64,000 nucleotides of DNA from Allorhodopirellula solitaria (GTDB lineage: Bacteria > Planctomycetota > Planctomycetia > Pirellulales > Pirellulaceae), in contig NZ_SJPK01000002.1 of assembly GCF_007859855.1 (NCBI RefSeq), positions 491,003 through 555,002 of the forward strand, written 5' to 3'. A program made the translations under genes and the position numbers. How positions within the stretch are numbered: the first letter of the stretch is position 1; the number at the start of each line of letters is the position of its first letter. Positions 18,701 through 27,270 of this stretch are shown in pieces. The notes under the pieces are model-generated. The model was not told the DNA's origin, ran no database searches, and saw only the letters and a program-made list of their open reading frames with translations.

Positions 18701-19059
18701 CCGCCACCGATCTGATCGAGCAGCTCGAAATGATTCAAGCGTTGGCCCTGCAGCTCCCGGGTGAGCGAGGCGGGGGTGTGATGTGTCGGTCCACGCAGCG
18801 ATCCGCTGCCAGAGCCCTCGGCTACCGATCGGCTCGAACCCTGCCCGCCCTGCGGCGCAGCGGATTGACGACGAGAGGAGCCACCGGACAAAGCTCCAAG
18901 CGGATCCTGGCGGATGACCGTTTCAGCGGCTTCCAACTGCTCCGCAGCACTGTCAAAATCATCGTTCTGGACGCGCAAACCTTCACCAGTCGATGCGGCG
19001 CGATGCACCGTCGAACCGTTAGGTCGGATGATAGACGAGGAATCCATGCAGCCGTGCAT
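15769..19059 (-). CDS. Transmembrane Ser/Thr protein kinase with large extracytoplasmic domain
   Basis: A 1096-residue Hanks-type kinase. Residues 1-110 are a Gly/Ser-rich linker. The kinase domain spans about 111-375: glycine loop GGGGMGAVFRA, Lys in VAVKVV, catalytic loop HRDIKPSN, DMGLAR in place of the usual DFG, and the SPEQ segment. One membrane span (VVAAVVLVSSALALEVL, about 410-427) follows, then a Ser/Thr/Pro-rich stalk of about 200 residues. The C-terminal region of about 400 residues is beta-rich, with segments reminiscent of a right-handed parallel beta-helix, and may act as a sensor. Residues needed for phosphotransfer are present. The start could also be the second Met (19047). 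Confidence 0.88.
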   Translation of the reverse strand: MHGCMDSSSIIRPNGSTVHRAASTGEGLRVQNDDFDSAAEQLEAAETVIRQDPLGALSGGSSRRQSAAPQGGQGSSRSVAEGSGSGSLRGPTHHTPASLTRELQGQRLNHFELLDQIGGGGMGAVFRAVDDRLGRTVAVKVVPFAEGDPDLQRRFRNEAQSAAKLDHPLIARVFEVGNDGPWYYIVFEYIDGRNIRDIVSQNGPLSLDDAVFYTAQVAEAIGHASRRGIVHRDIKPSNVVVTEESSIKLVDMGLARSDNFETSEDMTASGVTLGTFDYISPEQAHDPRLADIRSDLYSLGCTFYYMLTGSPPYPGGTMLQKLLSHGNAAIPDVRDHREDASDELAAIIRKMLAKKPKQRYQNSQQLIADLRELARHENLRRSRGVDVVTVAGDNPLLWRLLRHLPWVVAAVVLVSSALALEVLSSQQRREFSSQVAATVSETAFESPPVSQPAETPDVASEPDTAPLFAPTVRPLQPSTSSGSATAEGDASRPDASTLRSGSPANRAVASAPLTPSSDSSAAASETDSTEFMVPGQALSDSARPTLAEINSRAGLEALGGASPGSTFPMVAVGAATGRALAEQNFSPTFTHDPGSTTADPEASSTSPSATSAAVDVSEQSHLPSDPPSLGSFPLPASGEVGVPLTIPTPFPAFTDLARSSPSSMEMGSLPTGPEGLNRTTILDPPHQIRIIAAESVPALSGQAEVEGVVLATTLQEALDLAQRHHVGRIEIDTPILTTGPVIVAEDDLVISSSAPGGTAIVFASQGEINMQRSDMLTIGSNRIELVDLHMYWTVPASETDGGAMIAMNDNRRVRLTDCSITIDNPSRREDIHAFSVITDPESVPATEPRPSRASSERVESMPLVSLELYNVIIRGQISMLRMDVAAELQLLWENGLLAVSGRMIETGGSIFPPQPKSGSIRLSLQRLTADIPRGLLQMRLGVSAPYPVSIERQAEESVFVIDRGVPQVEISGISREDRDQSWLRIRGASNAYETDTTLSDPLLLLRDETGQTATTTMNALADIANSPNWADDQTPRWVVRWSEPLPESIPVSQLIPADFRQDGSLFAGFREKNLPNLPMQRTFQEPIPDTRDSESR

Positions 19060-19150
19060 CGAGCAAAAGAGTAGAAAAGACGCGGTCCTTCACCACCAGG
19101 TAGCCTAATTGGTCCATGGGTCGATGGCAACAATTTTCGGCTCCCAGCAA

Positions 19151-20056
19151 CTATAGAACGCGTAACCCTGGCCGACGTTCTTGCGGGCCTTTCTCTTTTT
19201 TCGACAATTGCGCCATTTCTTCCAGTGCATGCCTTCCAGTGTCGCCTAGGTTCACCGTCCAGTCATTGACATAAAGATCAACGTGCTGCATGAGGACTCC
19301 GTCGTCCATCGATTGAGCGTACCGCCGCATCGCGGGGAGGGCCGTCTCGGGGGCTTGGCGAGCGACCGCCAGCGAGCGAGAGATCACCTGGCTGACTCGC
19401 TGCATCGTCTCGTCGTCGTGCTGCTGACGCATGACGATTCCCCCGAGCGGCAGCGGGCATCCCGTCTCGCGTTCCCAACGCTCGCCCAGGTCGGCGACGC
19501 GGTGCAGGCCAGCGGTCTCGTAGGTGAATCGTCCCTCATGGATGCAGACGCCGAAGTCTGCCGTCGCGTCCACCAATCGCGGCATGATGTCCGAAAACAC
19601 CACGTGTTCGACCGGCGTCGTGTTGGGATAGAACAGATCGAACAACCACTTGGCGGTTGTATGTTCGCCGGGGCAAAGAGTCAGCATGTGGGGCTGGCCA
19701 GGAACACATTGCTCGGGCGAGGTGTCCGGCTGGCTGGCTAGCAACAAGGGACCGACGCCGAATCCGAGCGCCGAACCGACCGGTAGCACCACGACTTGGT
19801 CCGCCAGCGAGAGGGCCGCGTGGAAACTTGCTTTGGCGAGATCGAATTGCCCCTCGAGCAACCCCCTGTTGAGCTGGTCGATATCGAGTAGCTCGATCTC
19901 AAAGGCGAGGCCATCGGTATCGACACGTCCCTCCAGCAGCGCGGCGAACGCAAAGGTATCGTTGGGACAGGTGGAGATACCGAGATGCAGTGCGGATTCG
20001 CCGTCGCCGCCCCGAGCGGGGCCGACGCGAACGCGCTGGGGTGCCGGTTCACTCAT
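19151..20056 (-). CDS. mqnD: 1,4-dihydroxy-6-naphthoate synthase (futalosine pathway)
   Basis: A 301-residue enzyme of the MqnA/MqnD family. The near-N-terminal STCPNDTFAFAALL motif is the MqnD type, which cleaves cyclic dehypoxanthine futalosine to 1,4-dihydroxy-6-naphthoate on the way to menaquinone. The start ATG at 20056 overlaps the dapB stop by 4 nt (ATGA); the frame is open further upstream but that part is dapB in another frame. The other menaquinone genes in this window (mqnE, mqnP, ubiX, menG) lie about 19 kb away, so the pathway is split. MqnA is the alternative assignment, less likely given the CPND signature. Confidence 0.85.
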   Translation of the reverse strand: MSEPAPQRVRVGPARGGDGESALHLGISTCPNDTFAFAALLEGRVDTDGLAFEIELLDIDQLNRGLLEGQFDLAKASFHAALSLADQVVVLPVGSALGFGVGPLLLASQPDTSPEQCVPGQPHMLTLCPGEHTTAKWLFDLFYPNTTPVEHVVFSDIMPRLVDATADFGVCIHEGRFTYETAGLHRVADLGERWERETGCPLPLGGIVMRQQHDDETMQRVSQVISRSLAVARQAPETALPAMRRYAQSMDDGVLMQHVDLYVNDWTVNLGDTGRHALEEMAQLSKKEKGPQERRPGLRVL

Positions 20057-20898
20057 TTCGCGGCGTCGGCCATGCCGAGGACGTCGAACATGTTGTAGAG
20101 CCCGGCGGGCATGGGCTTGCCGTCTTGTCCACGCATCAACCATTTCGCAGCGGCGAGTGCTCCGGCGGCGTAGCAATCGCGATTGCTCGCGGCGACATTC
20201 AGTTCGATCCGTTCGCCGAGCATGCCGAAGACGATCGTATGTTCGCCGGGGTTATCGCCCACGCGGATGGCATGGTATCCGATCTCATTTCGCGTTCGTT
20301 GGCCGGTATGCCCCTCGCGTCCGTGAACGTGCATGACGGGCGGGGCCTCGTCCATGGCCTCGCCGATCAATTCGCCAAATTTCAGCGCCGTGCCGCTCGG
20401 TGCATCGGCTTTGAAACGGTGGTGGCGTTCGAGGATTTCGATGTCCACGCCGCCGGCGACGTCGCGGAGCGCCGACGTGATTTGCTGGGCCATCCGCATC
20501 GACAGATTGACTGCCAGAGACATACTCGGTGCCCACACAATTGGAATGGATTGCGCTGCATTGGCGAGCGATTGCTTTTGCGATTCACTCAGACCCGTGG
20601 TGGCGACGACGAGTGGGCTGGCGTGGGCGACACAGTGAGCCACGCAGCCGTCGATCGCTTCGGGTAGTGAGAAATCGATGACGATGTCGACATCGCTCGG
20701 CCAGTCCGGAGAAATCGAGGCGTCGACAGGAGCGATGCCGGCAACAGTCCCGGCGTCTTGGCCGACTTTGGGGTGGTGGGCATGATCAATTGCCCCCACC
20801 ACGGTGAAATTTTCACCGTCCTCGGCCGCCAACGCGACTACCCGTTGACCCATCCGTCCGGCAGCCCCATGGACTGCGAGTTTGATTGTATTGCTCAT
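20053..20898 (-). CDS. dapB: 4-hydroxy-tetrahydrodipicolinate reductase
   Basis: Lysine and diaminopimelate biosynthesis enzyme of 281 residues that reduces hydroxy-tetrahydrodipicolinate with NAD(P)H. The Rossmann motif VHGAAGRMGQRV is at the N-terminus. The signature around the catalytic His appears in EILERHHRFKADAPSGTALK, with Lys and the SGTA loop. The ATG at 20898 is used; a TTG nine bases upstream is possible. It is the first gene of a coupled pair with mqnD, an unrelated pathway, so the pairing probably reflects housekeeping co-expression only. Confidence 0.93.
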   Translation of the reverse strand: MSNTIKLAVHGAAGRMGQRVVALAAEDGENFTVVGAIDHAHHPKVGQDAGTVAGIAPVDASISPDWPSDVDIVIDFSLPEAIDGCVAHCVAHASPLVVATTGLSESQKQSLANAAQSIPIVWAPSMSLAVNLSMRMAQQITSALRDVAGGVDIEILERHHRFKADAPSGTALKFGELIGEAMDEAPPVMHVHGREGHTGQRTRNEIGYHAIRVGDNPGEHTIVFGMLGERIELNVAASNRDCYAAGALAAAKWLMRGQDGKPMPAGLYNMFDVLGMADAAK

Positions 20899-20947
20899 GC
20901 CTGACAATCTAACCGGAACCGGTTCAGCCGCCCAGGATGCGTGGCTG

Positions 20948-22624
20948 TTAATAGCGGGTCGTGTACTGGAAGTAGAAGAAGTCGGCGTCGTTCTTCCCGT
21001 CGGCTGGCCCGATCGTCGGCGCGTCGTAGTAGTCGCCCGCGTTGAAGTGCGAGTAGCCCAACACGACGTTGTTGCGTGGATTGATGTTGTAGTTCAGCAA
21101 CACGTCGATTTCGTGGCCGAGGTCCTTCGATGCCGCGGGTGTCGTGGTGTTGTAGGGGGTCATGACGACGCTGTACGGTGTGGTCGCTTCGACAAGCCGA
21201 AAGTAGTGATACCACAAGATCAACGAAACCTTTTCGGTCAACGGTGTTTGCGTGAACACGTTGAAGTCATCCAGGTTGCGGCGACCGAACAAGTCCATGA
21301 ACCCGAGATACTTGTGAGCGAGCGGATAGAGGTGATCGTAACCACCATCGCCCTGGCCGACTTCGTTGAAGTCCTTTTCGCCCGATGCTCGGTCCCAGCG
21401 GCACCACACCACGGGGCTGAAGAAGTCTGTCTCGATGTTGCGACCCAATCCAGCCGAGAAGAAGCCTGCCGAGTGTCGGTCGTCGGTGGCATCGGAACCA
21501 AACTGATAGGCGCCTTCGAAATCGTACAGTGTTCCGTTGTCGGTCGCTCCGCTGACGCGGCTGCCGAGGGTTTGTTCGCTAAAGCCGATAAAATGATTGT
21601 CCGAACCGAGGTAGTAGGACTCCAGTGTTCCCAGCGACGTGTTTTGCTGGGTCAGGTAGGTTCCATAGAACTGAATGTCGGAACTGACGTCATCGGAACC
21701 TTTGGGATCCACCCGCACCAACTCCGTCCAGAACGCATCGATCGACGTGTCGCCCTGTTGATAGTTACCGCGGACACCCTGGAAGGTCCGTCGCGTGTTG
21801 GCCCAGTCCAGTGGCGAGACGGTGCGTTGGGCACCGAAGAGTAACTCTTGACGGCCCAGCCGGGCGGTCAAGGTTCCGTCGGGCCCGTCGAGTAGCTTGA
21901 CGTCCACAAACAGGTTCTGGATGTCGAAATCATTCTCTTCGATCGGCCGGGGGGCGTAGATTTCACCACCCGAGTTCGCGTCGAGCGCTTCTGCGTAGAT
22001 TCGAAAAGTGTCGTTAATGTGCCAGTCCGCGTACAGGCGGTTCCGGGTCAGCCAGAAGGTGTCATCGTTGCCGGTAATGCCCAGGCCTCGCATGTTGCGT
22101 TCGTCGTGATACCGATAGCGAGATTCGCCCCCGAGACTCAACGTGCCGTAGCGAGTCTGGATGTTCTTGAAGCAATCTGAAAAGTAACGAGGCCCGTTGT
22201 AGTAAGGGTCATCGAGGTACGAGAAGTTGTTTGCGTAGAACACTCCCGCATAGGCACCTTTCATCTTGGCCATCGCGGCGGCTCGCTTCTCCTGGACGCT
22301 TTGGGACGAGGAGGCGGCTTGGGTGCGGGCGGTGGCCGGTGGTGGTGCGGTTGCTGGAGCTACCGGTTCGGTGGATGGGCTCGCGGGCTCAGCACCGTCG
22401 TCTCGCCCAGGCTCCTGTAGCTCGGACGGGTTCGCAGACGAATCGGGGTTGGATGATTCGGCAACGCTGTCCACATCCTGTGCATTGGTCTGCACGAAGA
22501 CGGTTTCCAAGCCGTGGTCGCTAATCGCTTGTGCGTTGACATCCGTGGCCGACCAGGTAATCAGCACAAGCGATGGTATCGTCACCGAAATCCATTGAGT
22601 GCAGCGGGGCAATGCGACTTTCAT
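20948..22624 (-). CDS. Alginate-export (AlgE-like) outer-membrane porin
   Basis: A 558-residue protein with a signal peptide ending VNAQA, a Pro/Ala/Ser/Thr-rich stretch to about residue 105, and then a beta-barrel with alternating aromatic and polar residues. Segments such as WLTRNRLYADWHINDTFRIYAEA and the LGRQELLFG turn are characteristic of the alginate export family. The C-terminus ends on an aromatic-rich strand (FFYFQYTTRY), as expected for barrel insertion. It may pass acidic sugars or other anions; the substrate is not given by sequence. A Shine-Dalgarno AAGGA lies 7 nt before the ATG. Confidence 0.85.
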   Translation of the reverse strand: MKVALPRCTQWISVTIPSLVLITWSATDVNAQAISDHGLETVFVQTNAQDVDSVAESSNPDSSANPSELQEPGRDDGAEPASPSTEPVAPATAPPPATARTQAASSSQSVQEKRAAAMAKMKGAYAGVFYANNFSYLDDPYYNGPRYFSDCFKNIQTRYGTLSLGGESRYRYHDERNMRGLGITGNDDTFWLTRNRLYADWHINDTFRIYAEALDANSGGEIYAPRPIEENDFDIQNLFVDVKLLDGPDGTLTARLGRQELLFGAQRTVSPLDWANTRRTFQGVRGNYQQGDTSIDAFWTELVRVDPKGSDDVSSDIQFYGTYLTQQNTSLGTLESYYLGSDNHFIGFSEQTLGSRVSGATDNGTLYDFEGAYQFGSDATDDRHSAGFFSAGLGRNIETDFFSPVVWCRWDRASGEKDFNEVGQGDGGYDHLYPLAHKYLGFMDLFGRRNLDDFNVFTQTPLTEKVSLILWYHYFRLVEATTPYSVVMTPYNTTTPAASKDLGHEIDVLLNYNINPRNNVVLGYSHFNAGDYYDAPTIGPADGKNDADFFYFQYTTRY

Positions 22625-22631
22625 GGGTGCG

Positions 22632-22636
22632 TCCTT
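22632..22636 (-). promoter_or_regulatory. Ribosome binding site of the porin gene
   Basis: AAGGA on the reverse strand, 7 nt upstream of the ATG at 22624. It stands out because most genes in this window lack a clear Shine-Dalgarno sequence, and it fixes the porin start. Confidence 0.65.
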
Positions 22637-22846
22637 ACAGGAGAGCGTATCGTGGCTTAGAAATCTCGCCGCTCAGTAGTAAACACGTCGTCGTTTCGCA
22701 TCCTGCAAGACGATCCGCTGGTTTTCACTCGAGATAGAATCGCTATCGGCGCATTCGACCCGATAGCAGAGTGAATCTCTCGGTAGCCGATGGCGATCGC
22801 CGATAATGCGACGGCGATATCGCGCAAGCCGTGAGAACCGGCAAAC

Positions 22847-25462
22847 TCAATCACCGGTCGAGGGCGAGATGTTCAGAAGCCGTCGGTACACCGCATTCCC
22901 GTTGGTAACGTAGAGATACTCATGGTCCGGGCCAGCGAGAATGCAGCTCGTTATGGGCCGGGACGGATTCGGGCTCGGCAATATTCCGCACAATCGCCCG
23001 GTGGGATCGAAGATCGCGACACCGACGGCACTGGTAACATAGTATCGCCCGGCCTTGTCCACGGCCGACCCATCGCCGCGTGATGCGGTTTTGTACGGTG
23101 GCGGCTCGTTGAAAGCAAATGTGCCGTCTGGATCGATTGGCAGTCGCATGGTCATCGTCGGCATCTTGGCGTCGAGCGTCGCGTCCTGAGCGACTCGAAA
23201 AGTCCACGTCCACGGACCGCCATAGTCCGAAACCGCAAGCGTTCCCCCATCGGGTGAGATCACGATGCCGTTGGGCCGCGTGATGCCAGTATCGACCACC
23301 GTGGTCTGTCCGGTTTGAGGATCGATACGGGTCACCTGTTGAGCGTTTGTCTCGGTAATCAGGATGTCCCCGTTCGCGGTGATCGCGAGGTCATTGGGGG
23401 TGACATTTTCAGCCACGCTGCGGACCTTGCCAGTGGCGGGATCGATCGCAATCACGCGTTTCGATGCACCCTGGCAGCCATAGAGCGTCCCATCGGGACC
23501 GAATTCGAGACCGCTGACGGCCAGGGGAGCGATCGATTCCGGTTCGCCTTGATTGTCGGCTCGATGACGGTAGATCGCCGGTGCCCGCATGTCGGAGAAG
23601 TAGAAGTTCCCATCCTGATCGCTGCAGGCCGCGTCGGCGAACCCGACTTCCTCGGCAACAACTTCCCAGGATTGCCCGGGGATCAGGAGATTGAGTAGCG
23701 TTAAGTCGCCGCGCAAGTCGTCCGACGTATCGATTGGAGGCTCGTGCGTTTGCTCACGCCACAACCATCGCATGGCGTCGGGGAAGCGGGCGCTGCCGTA
23801 ATCCGCATTGTGCGCATAGCCTTCGGCCCAATCAAAACGCACGTCATACCCCATGTACTTGAGGCTCGATGCCATCCGGCGGTTTGCCCATGGCCAACTG
23901 CCAAAGGCATTGTCGATATCGCCGCTCGTATCGGCCATGTACACGCGGATTGGCTTCGGTTCGGTCTTTCGCACCAGGCCAGGATACGCGTTGCCACCGC
24001 GGAGGTGGGTGAAGCTGCCGACGCTTGAGTAAACCTTGGAGAACTGTTCGGGCTGTTCCCAAGCGGCGGTGAAGGCGCAGATCGCACCCGAACTCGATCC
24101 TCCGATGGCCCGCATCGCCGGGTCTGGTGAGACGTTGTATTGCGATTCGACCGCCGGCAGGATTTCTTCGAGGAGGAATCGCGAGTAGCGATCCCCCAAG
24201 CTGTCGTACTCGAAACTGCGGTTGGATGATTTGTTTCGCACTCGCTCGCGATTCTTGTCGTGTCCCGGGTTGATCAGGACGGCGATCGTGGGTGGCATCT
24301 CGCCGCGTGCAATGAGGTTGTCAAAGACGATGGGAACACGCCAACGTCCGTCTTTATCGGCAAACCGCTTGCCATCCTGGAACACCATCAACGCCGCTGG
24401 ATCGCCGGCGTCATACTGCGCCGGCACATACACCCACCAATCGCGCACGGTGTTTTCAAAGATCTCGGATTCCCAGACTGGCATCTTGATCAGTTTGCCT
24501 TGCGGGACCCCTTCGCGGGCGACCGCGTCGGCAGCGGGTTCCCAGGCTGGTTTCGTTTCCAGGTTTTCGCGTGGGTCGCTCTCGGCACTATCGTCCCACA
24601 ACCACCGCAGCGCCGCGGGGAATTCTTCGCCAGCGTATCGGCCGGTATGGCCGCCCTCGGTGATCACGAGTTTGCTGCGGTAGCCCGCGAATCGCAACGC
24701 GGCCGCCATGTCCTGATTGGCCAGGGGCCAGTTCCCGAATAGATTATTGAGGTCATCTTCGCCATCCTGCAGATAGACTTTGATGGGTTTCGGGTTGTCT
24801 TTCGTTTTTCGGATCAAGCCGGGGTAGGCCCAGCCACCGCGGATATTGGTGAAGCTGCCGATATTGCTGAGCACCTTGCCGAATTGATCTGGTTTCTCCC
24901 ACGCGGTTGTCCAGGCACAGATGCCGCCTGATGAAATGCCACACACGGCTCGCTGTTTGGGATCGTCTGAAACATGGATGTCTCGGATCGCCACCGGTAA
25001 AAGCTCATCGACCAAGAATCGGGCATAGCGATCCGACAGTGAATCGTATTCAAAGGATCGGTTGCTGCGTTTGCGGGCGCCGGGTTGGGTGGCGGGGATC
25101 GAGCCAGGATTGACGAACACCGCGACGGTGACCGGCATCGCGCCCTCAGCGATCAGGTTGTCGAAGACGGTGGGAACCCGAAACGCTCCATTGGGTTTGG
25201 CATAGTTCAGGCCGTCCATGAACACCATCAAGCTGGCAGGCTTTTCGGGGTCGTATTGAGCGGGTACGTAGACCCGGTAGTCACGCGTCGTGCCCGGAAA
25301 CACTTCGCTCTGGTCGAAAACTCCCGATGTGACCTCGCCGTGAGGCACGTCGGGCTGCACCCTTCGATCGGCTGCGTCCGGATGCTCGGCGGCAACCAAG
25401 TAGCCGGTAGCAGCGAACTGGAGGACGAAGGCGAAGGCGAGCGAAAGCGGTATTTTCATCAT
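22847..25462 (-). CDS. Secreted double esterase fused to an SMP-30/gluconolactonase-like propeller
   Basis: An 871-residue protein with a signal peptide (LAFAFVLQFAATGYLVAA). Residues about 45-290 and 305-570 are two copies of one alpha/beta-hydrolase domain of the enterochelin/feruloyl esterase type: both carry LMVFxDG, VPTVFDNLIA or VPIVFDNLIA, NRSFEYDSL and a FPxAxRWLW ending. The nucleophile elbow is GISSGG in copy 1 and GSSSGA in copy 2. The general-base region is GGHTGRY in copy 1 and GYAHNADY in copy 2. The last 280 residues form an SMP-30-like beta-propeller (ISPDGGTLAVSDYGG). It probably attacks ester groups on polysaccharides; the substrate is unknown. Confidence 0.83.
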   Translation of the reverse strand: MMKIPLSLAFAFVLQFAATGYLVAAEHPDAADRRVQPDVPHGEVTSGVFDQSEVFPGTTRDYRVYVPAQYDPEKPASLMVFMDGLNYAKPNGAFRVPTVFDNLIAEGAMPVTVAVFVNPGSIPATQPGARKRSNRSFEYDSLSDRYARFLVDELLPVAIRDIHVSDDPKQRAVCGISSGGICAWTTAWEKPDQFGKVLSNIGSFTNIRGGWAYPGLIRKTKDNPKPIKVYLQDGEDDLNNLFGNWPLANQDMAAALRFAGYRSKLVITEGGHTGRYAGEEFPAALRWLWDDSAESDPRENLETKPAWEPAADAVAREGVPQGKLIKMPVWESEIFENTVRDWWVYVPAQYDAGDPAALMVFQDGKRFADKDGRWRVPIVFDNLIARGEMPPTIAVLINPGHDKNRERVRNKSSNRSFEYDSLGDRYSRFLLEEILPAVESQYNVSPDPAMRAIGGSSSGAICAFTAAWEQPEQFSKVYSSVGSFTHLRGGNAYPGLVRKTEPKPIRVYMADTSGDIDNAFGSWPWANRRMASSLKYMGYDVRFDWAEGYAHNADYGSARFPDAMRWLWREQTHEPPIDTSDDLRGDLTLLNLLIPGQSWEVVAEEVGFADAACSDQDGNFYFSDMRAPAIYRHRADNQGEPESIAPLAVSGLEFGPDGTLYGCQGASKRVIAIDPATGKVRSVAENVTPNDLAITANGDILITETNAQQVTRIDPQTGQTTVVDTGITRPNGIVISPDGGTLAVSDYGGPWTWTFRVAQDATLDAKMPTMTMRLPIDPDGTFAFNEPPPYKTASRGDGSAVDKAGRYYVTSAVGVAIFDPTGRLCGILPSPNPSRPITSCILAGPDHEYLYVTNGNAVYRRLLNISPSTGD

Positions 25463-25537
25463 GTGACCTGGTGGAGGAAAATCGTATCATCGTCGCTGCA
25501 ACGGTGACAATCAACAGTCCACCAACGTTTCGATTCT

Positions 25538-26596
25538 CTAGGGATAACGAACCTGATCGGGTGACAATTGCGACCACTCCAATCTCGCGATCATTTCGGC
25601 GTGCCAGCGAGAGAGATTCCAGTCCGCGGTCTCCCCGGGACTGGGGAGGCTATTGAGATCGCTCATCGCGGAGCGGGCAGCCCAGCTGACGATGCTCTCC
25701 GGGGCAACGCCTTGATCACGATAATGCGACAAGCGGGTGTCGCCATGACGTTTGGCCAATCGTCGTCCGTCTGCGCCGACAACCAGGGGAACATGGGCGT
25801 AGCGTGGTGTCGGTCGATCGAGGTATTCGTAGATTTGCATCTGACGGAACGTGCTCAGTAGCAAGTCATCGCCGCGAACGACTTCGCTCACGCCCGCTTG
25901 GATGTCGTCGACAACGACGGCGAGTTGATAGGCGGCTGGGCCTTCTTTCCGCGTCACGGGGAAGTCGCCGATTGCGGTGGCGGGCTGACAGCCTACTGTC
26001 CCGACGACCAGGTCAGTGAACGATTGATGCGATGGGTTCGAGCGGAATCGCCAACAGTAGGTGACCTCCTCGGGCAGCGGATCGCCAAGCTGCCACCCGC
26101 TGCAGGTGCCCGGGTAGATCGTAGATTCCGCCGGGAGCGATCGCTGGGGCGGGGCTTGGGCGGAGGTGGCATCGCCGGCGGGCGAGTTTGCCTGCGAAGT
26201 AGGCCGAGCGGTGGCGCGTCTTTGAGGACCTGAGGATTCGTGAGGCGCCGAGGAGGCGGTTTCGATATCGCTGCGGGAACAGGTGCAGGGGTACACCCGA
26301 TCGTCGGCGATCATGCGGTCGAGCACGTTTCGATAGAGTTCGGTGCGTTCGGTTTGGATGAGGGGGTCGCCGTCGTACTCGATCCCCAGCCACGTCAGGT
26401 CCTCGATGACCTGGTCGGTAGCCCACGGTTTGACTCGCGGCGAATCGATGTCCTCGATGCGGAGAATCAGTTCGGCAGCTTGGGCCCGAGCGCTCCAGTA
26501 CGCCAGCAAGAAGGTTCGAGCGTTGCCGAGATGTTGGGCTCCGGTCGGTGAGGGGGCCAAGCGGCACACCGGTTTTCTCTTTGCGGGTGTTGTCAT
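25538..26596 (-). CDS. gluQ: Glutamyl-Q tRNA(Asp) synthetase
   Basis: A 352-residue truncated relative of glutamyl-tRNA synthetase that attaches glutamate to the queuosine base of tRNA(Asp). The class I HIGH motif appears as GAQHLGNAR (residues 19-27), and the KMSKS counterpart as RRLAKRHGD (about residue 280). A zinc site is formed by YPCTC plus YPGTC, the typical GluQ arrangement. The anticodon-binding domain of GluRS is absent, as expected. A Gln/Ala/Pro-rich insert separates the two Cys pairs, making it longer than the usual 290-310 residues. It is divergent from the sigma-factor gene. Confidence 0.9.
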   Translation of the reverse strand: MTTPAKRKPVCRLAPSPTGAQHLGNARTFLLAYWSARAQAAELILRIEDIDSPRVKPWATDQVIEDLTWLGIEYDGDPLIQTERTELYRNVLDRMIADDRVYPCTCSRSDIETASSAPHESSGPQRRATARPTSQANSPAGDATSAQAPPQRSLPAESTIYPGTCSGWQLGDPLPEEVTYCWRFRSNPSHQSFTDLVVGTVGCQPATAIGDFPVTRKEGPAAYQLAVVVDDIQAGVSEVVRGDDLLLSTFRQMQIYEYLDRPTPRYAHVPLVVGADGRRLAKRHGDTRLSHYRDQGVAPESIVSWAARSAMSDLNSLPSPGETADWNLSRWHAEMIARLEWSQLSPDQVRYP

Positions 26597-26658
26597 GTTG
26601 GCAGGGGACCAGCTTCTCGGGAGCAGCGGATTTTAACAATCTACCAGATTTCTCCTAA

Positions 26659-26664
26659 TATAAT
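26659..26664 (+). promoter_or_regulatory. Possible -10 element upstream of the ECF sigma gene
   Basis: A perfect TATAAT lies 18 nt before the ATG at 26683 in an AT-rich part of the 86-bp divergent spacer. No good TTGACA-like -35 box is present at 16-18 bp, so this call rests on the -10 match alone. Confidence 0.35.
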
Positions 26665-26682
26665 TGTGCCGGGCGAGTCTTC

Positions 26683-27270
26683 ATGGGTGTGAGGATGGTT
26701 ATGGCCACAATAACGACGAATATCATGTTGGAACCGACTCCTGAGGTCAATCAGACGAATTGCGAGGATGGGTGCACCCTCAGCCTGCGTGATTTGTTTG
26801 ATGCTGAGGAGACACCGCTGCTGCGGTATGCGTTTTCGCTGACCGGACGCCGGGCGGTGGCCGAGGAGATTGTGCAGGAAGTGTTCTTGCTGCTGCACGG
26901 TCGCTTTGACGAGGTCGAATCCCCCCGGTCGTGGCTATACCGCTGCGTCCGCAACAAAGCATTCGACCATCTTCGCAATCATCGCCGCGAAGTGATGGGG
27001 GACACGGCACCCGACCCGCCGGTCGCCAATGAGTCGCCCGAGGTACTGCTCGAACGCATGGAAGCGACGGGGTTGCTGCGTCAGGTCTTGCAGGAACTCA
27101 GCGAGCCGGATCAGCGGCTGATACAGCTGAAGTATTTTGAAAATCTCAAGTATAGCGAGATCAGTGCGCAAACAGGATTGGGCATAGGCAATGTCGGTTA
27201 TCGATTGCATCACATTTTGAAAGAACTATCTCAGAGACTCCAGCACATGGGGGTCGACGCAGCGCTATGA
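26683..27270 (+). CDS. RNA polymerase ECF sigma factor
   Basis: A 195-residue sigma-70 of the extracytoplasmic-function class. Region 2 (YAFSLTGRRAVAEEIVQEVFLLL to WLYRCVRNKAFDHLR) and region 4 (LSEPDQRLIQLKYFENLKYSEI, helix-turn-helix with GLGIGNVGYRLHH) are both complete; region 3 is absent, as usual. Its stop overlaps the ATG of the vWA gene by 4 nt, tying its translation to a probable transmembrane regulator. The first ATG is 26683; an ATG at 26701, 6 nt after a GAGG, may be the true start. Target promoters are unknown. Confidence 0.9.
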   Translation: MGVRMVMATITTNIMLEPTPEVNQTNCEDGCTLSLRDLFDAEETPLLRYAFSLTGRRAVAEEIVQEVFLLLHGRFDEVESPRSWLYRCVRNKAFDHLRNHRREVMGDTAPDPPVANESPEVLLERMEATGLLRQVLQELSEPDQRLIQLKYFENLKYSEISAQTGLGIGNVGYRLHHILKELSQRLQHMGVDAAL

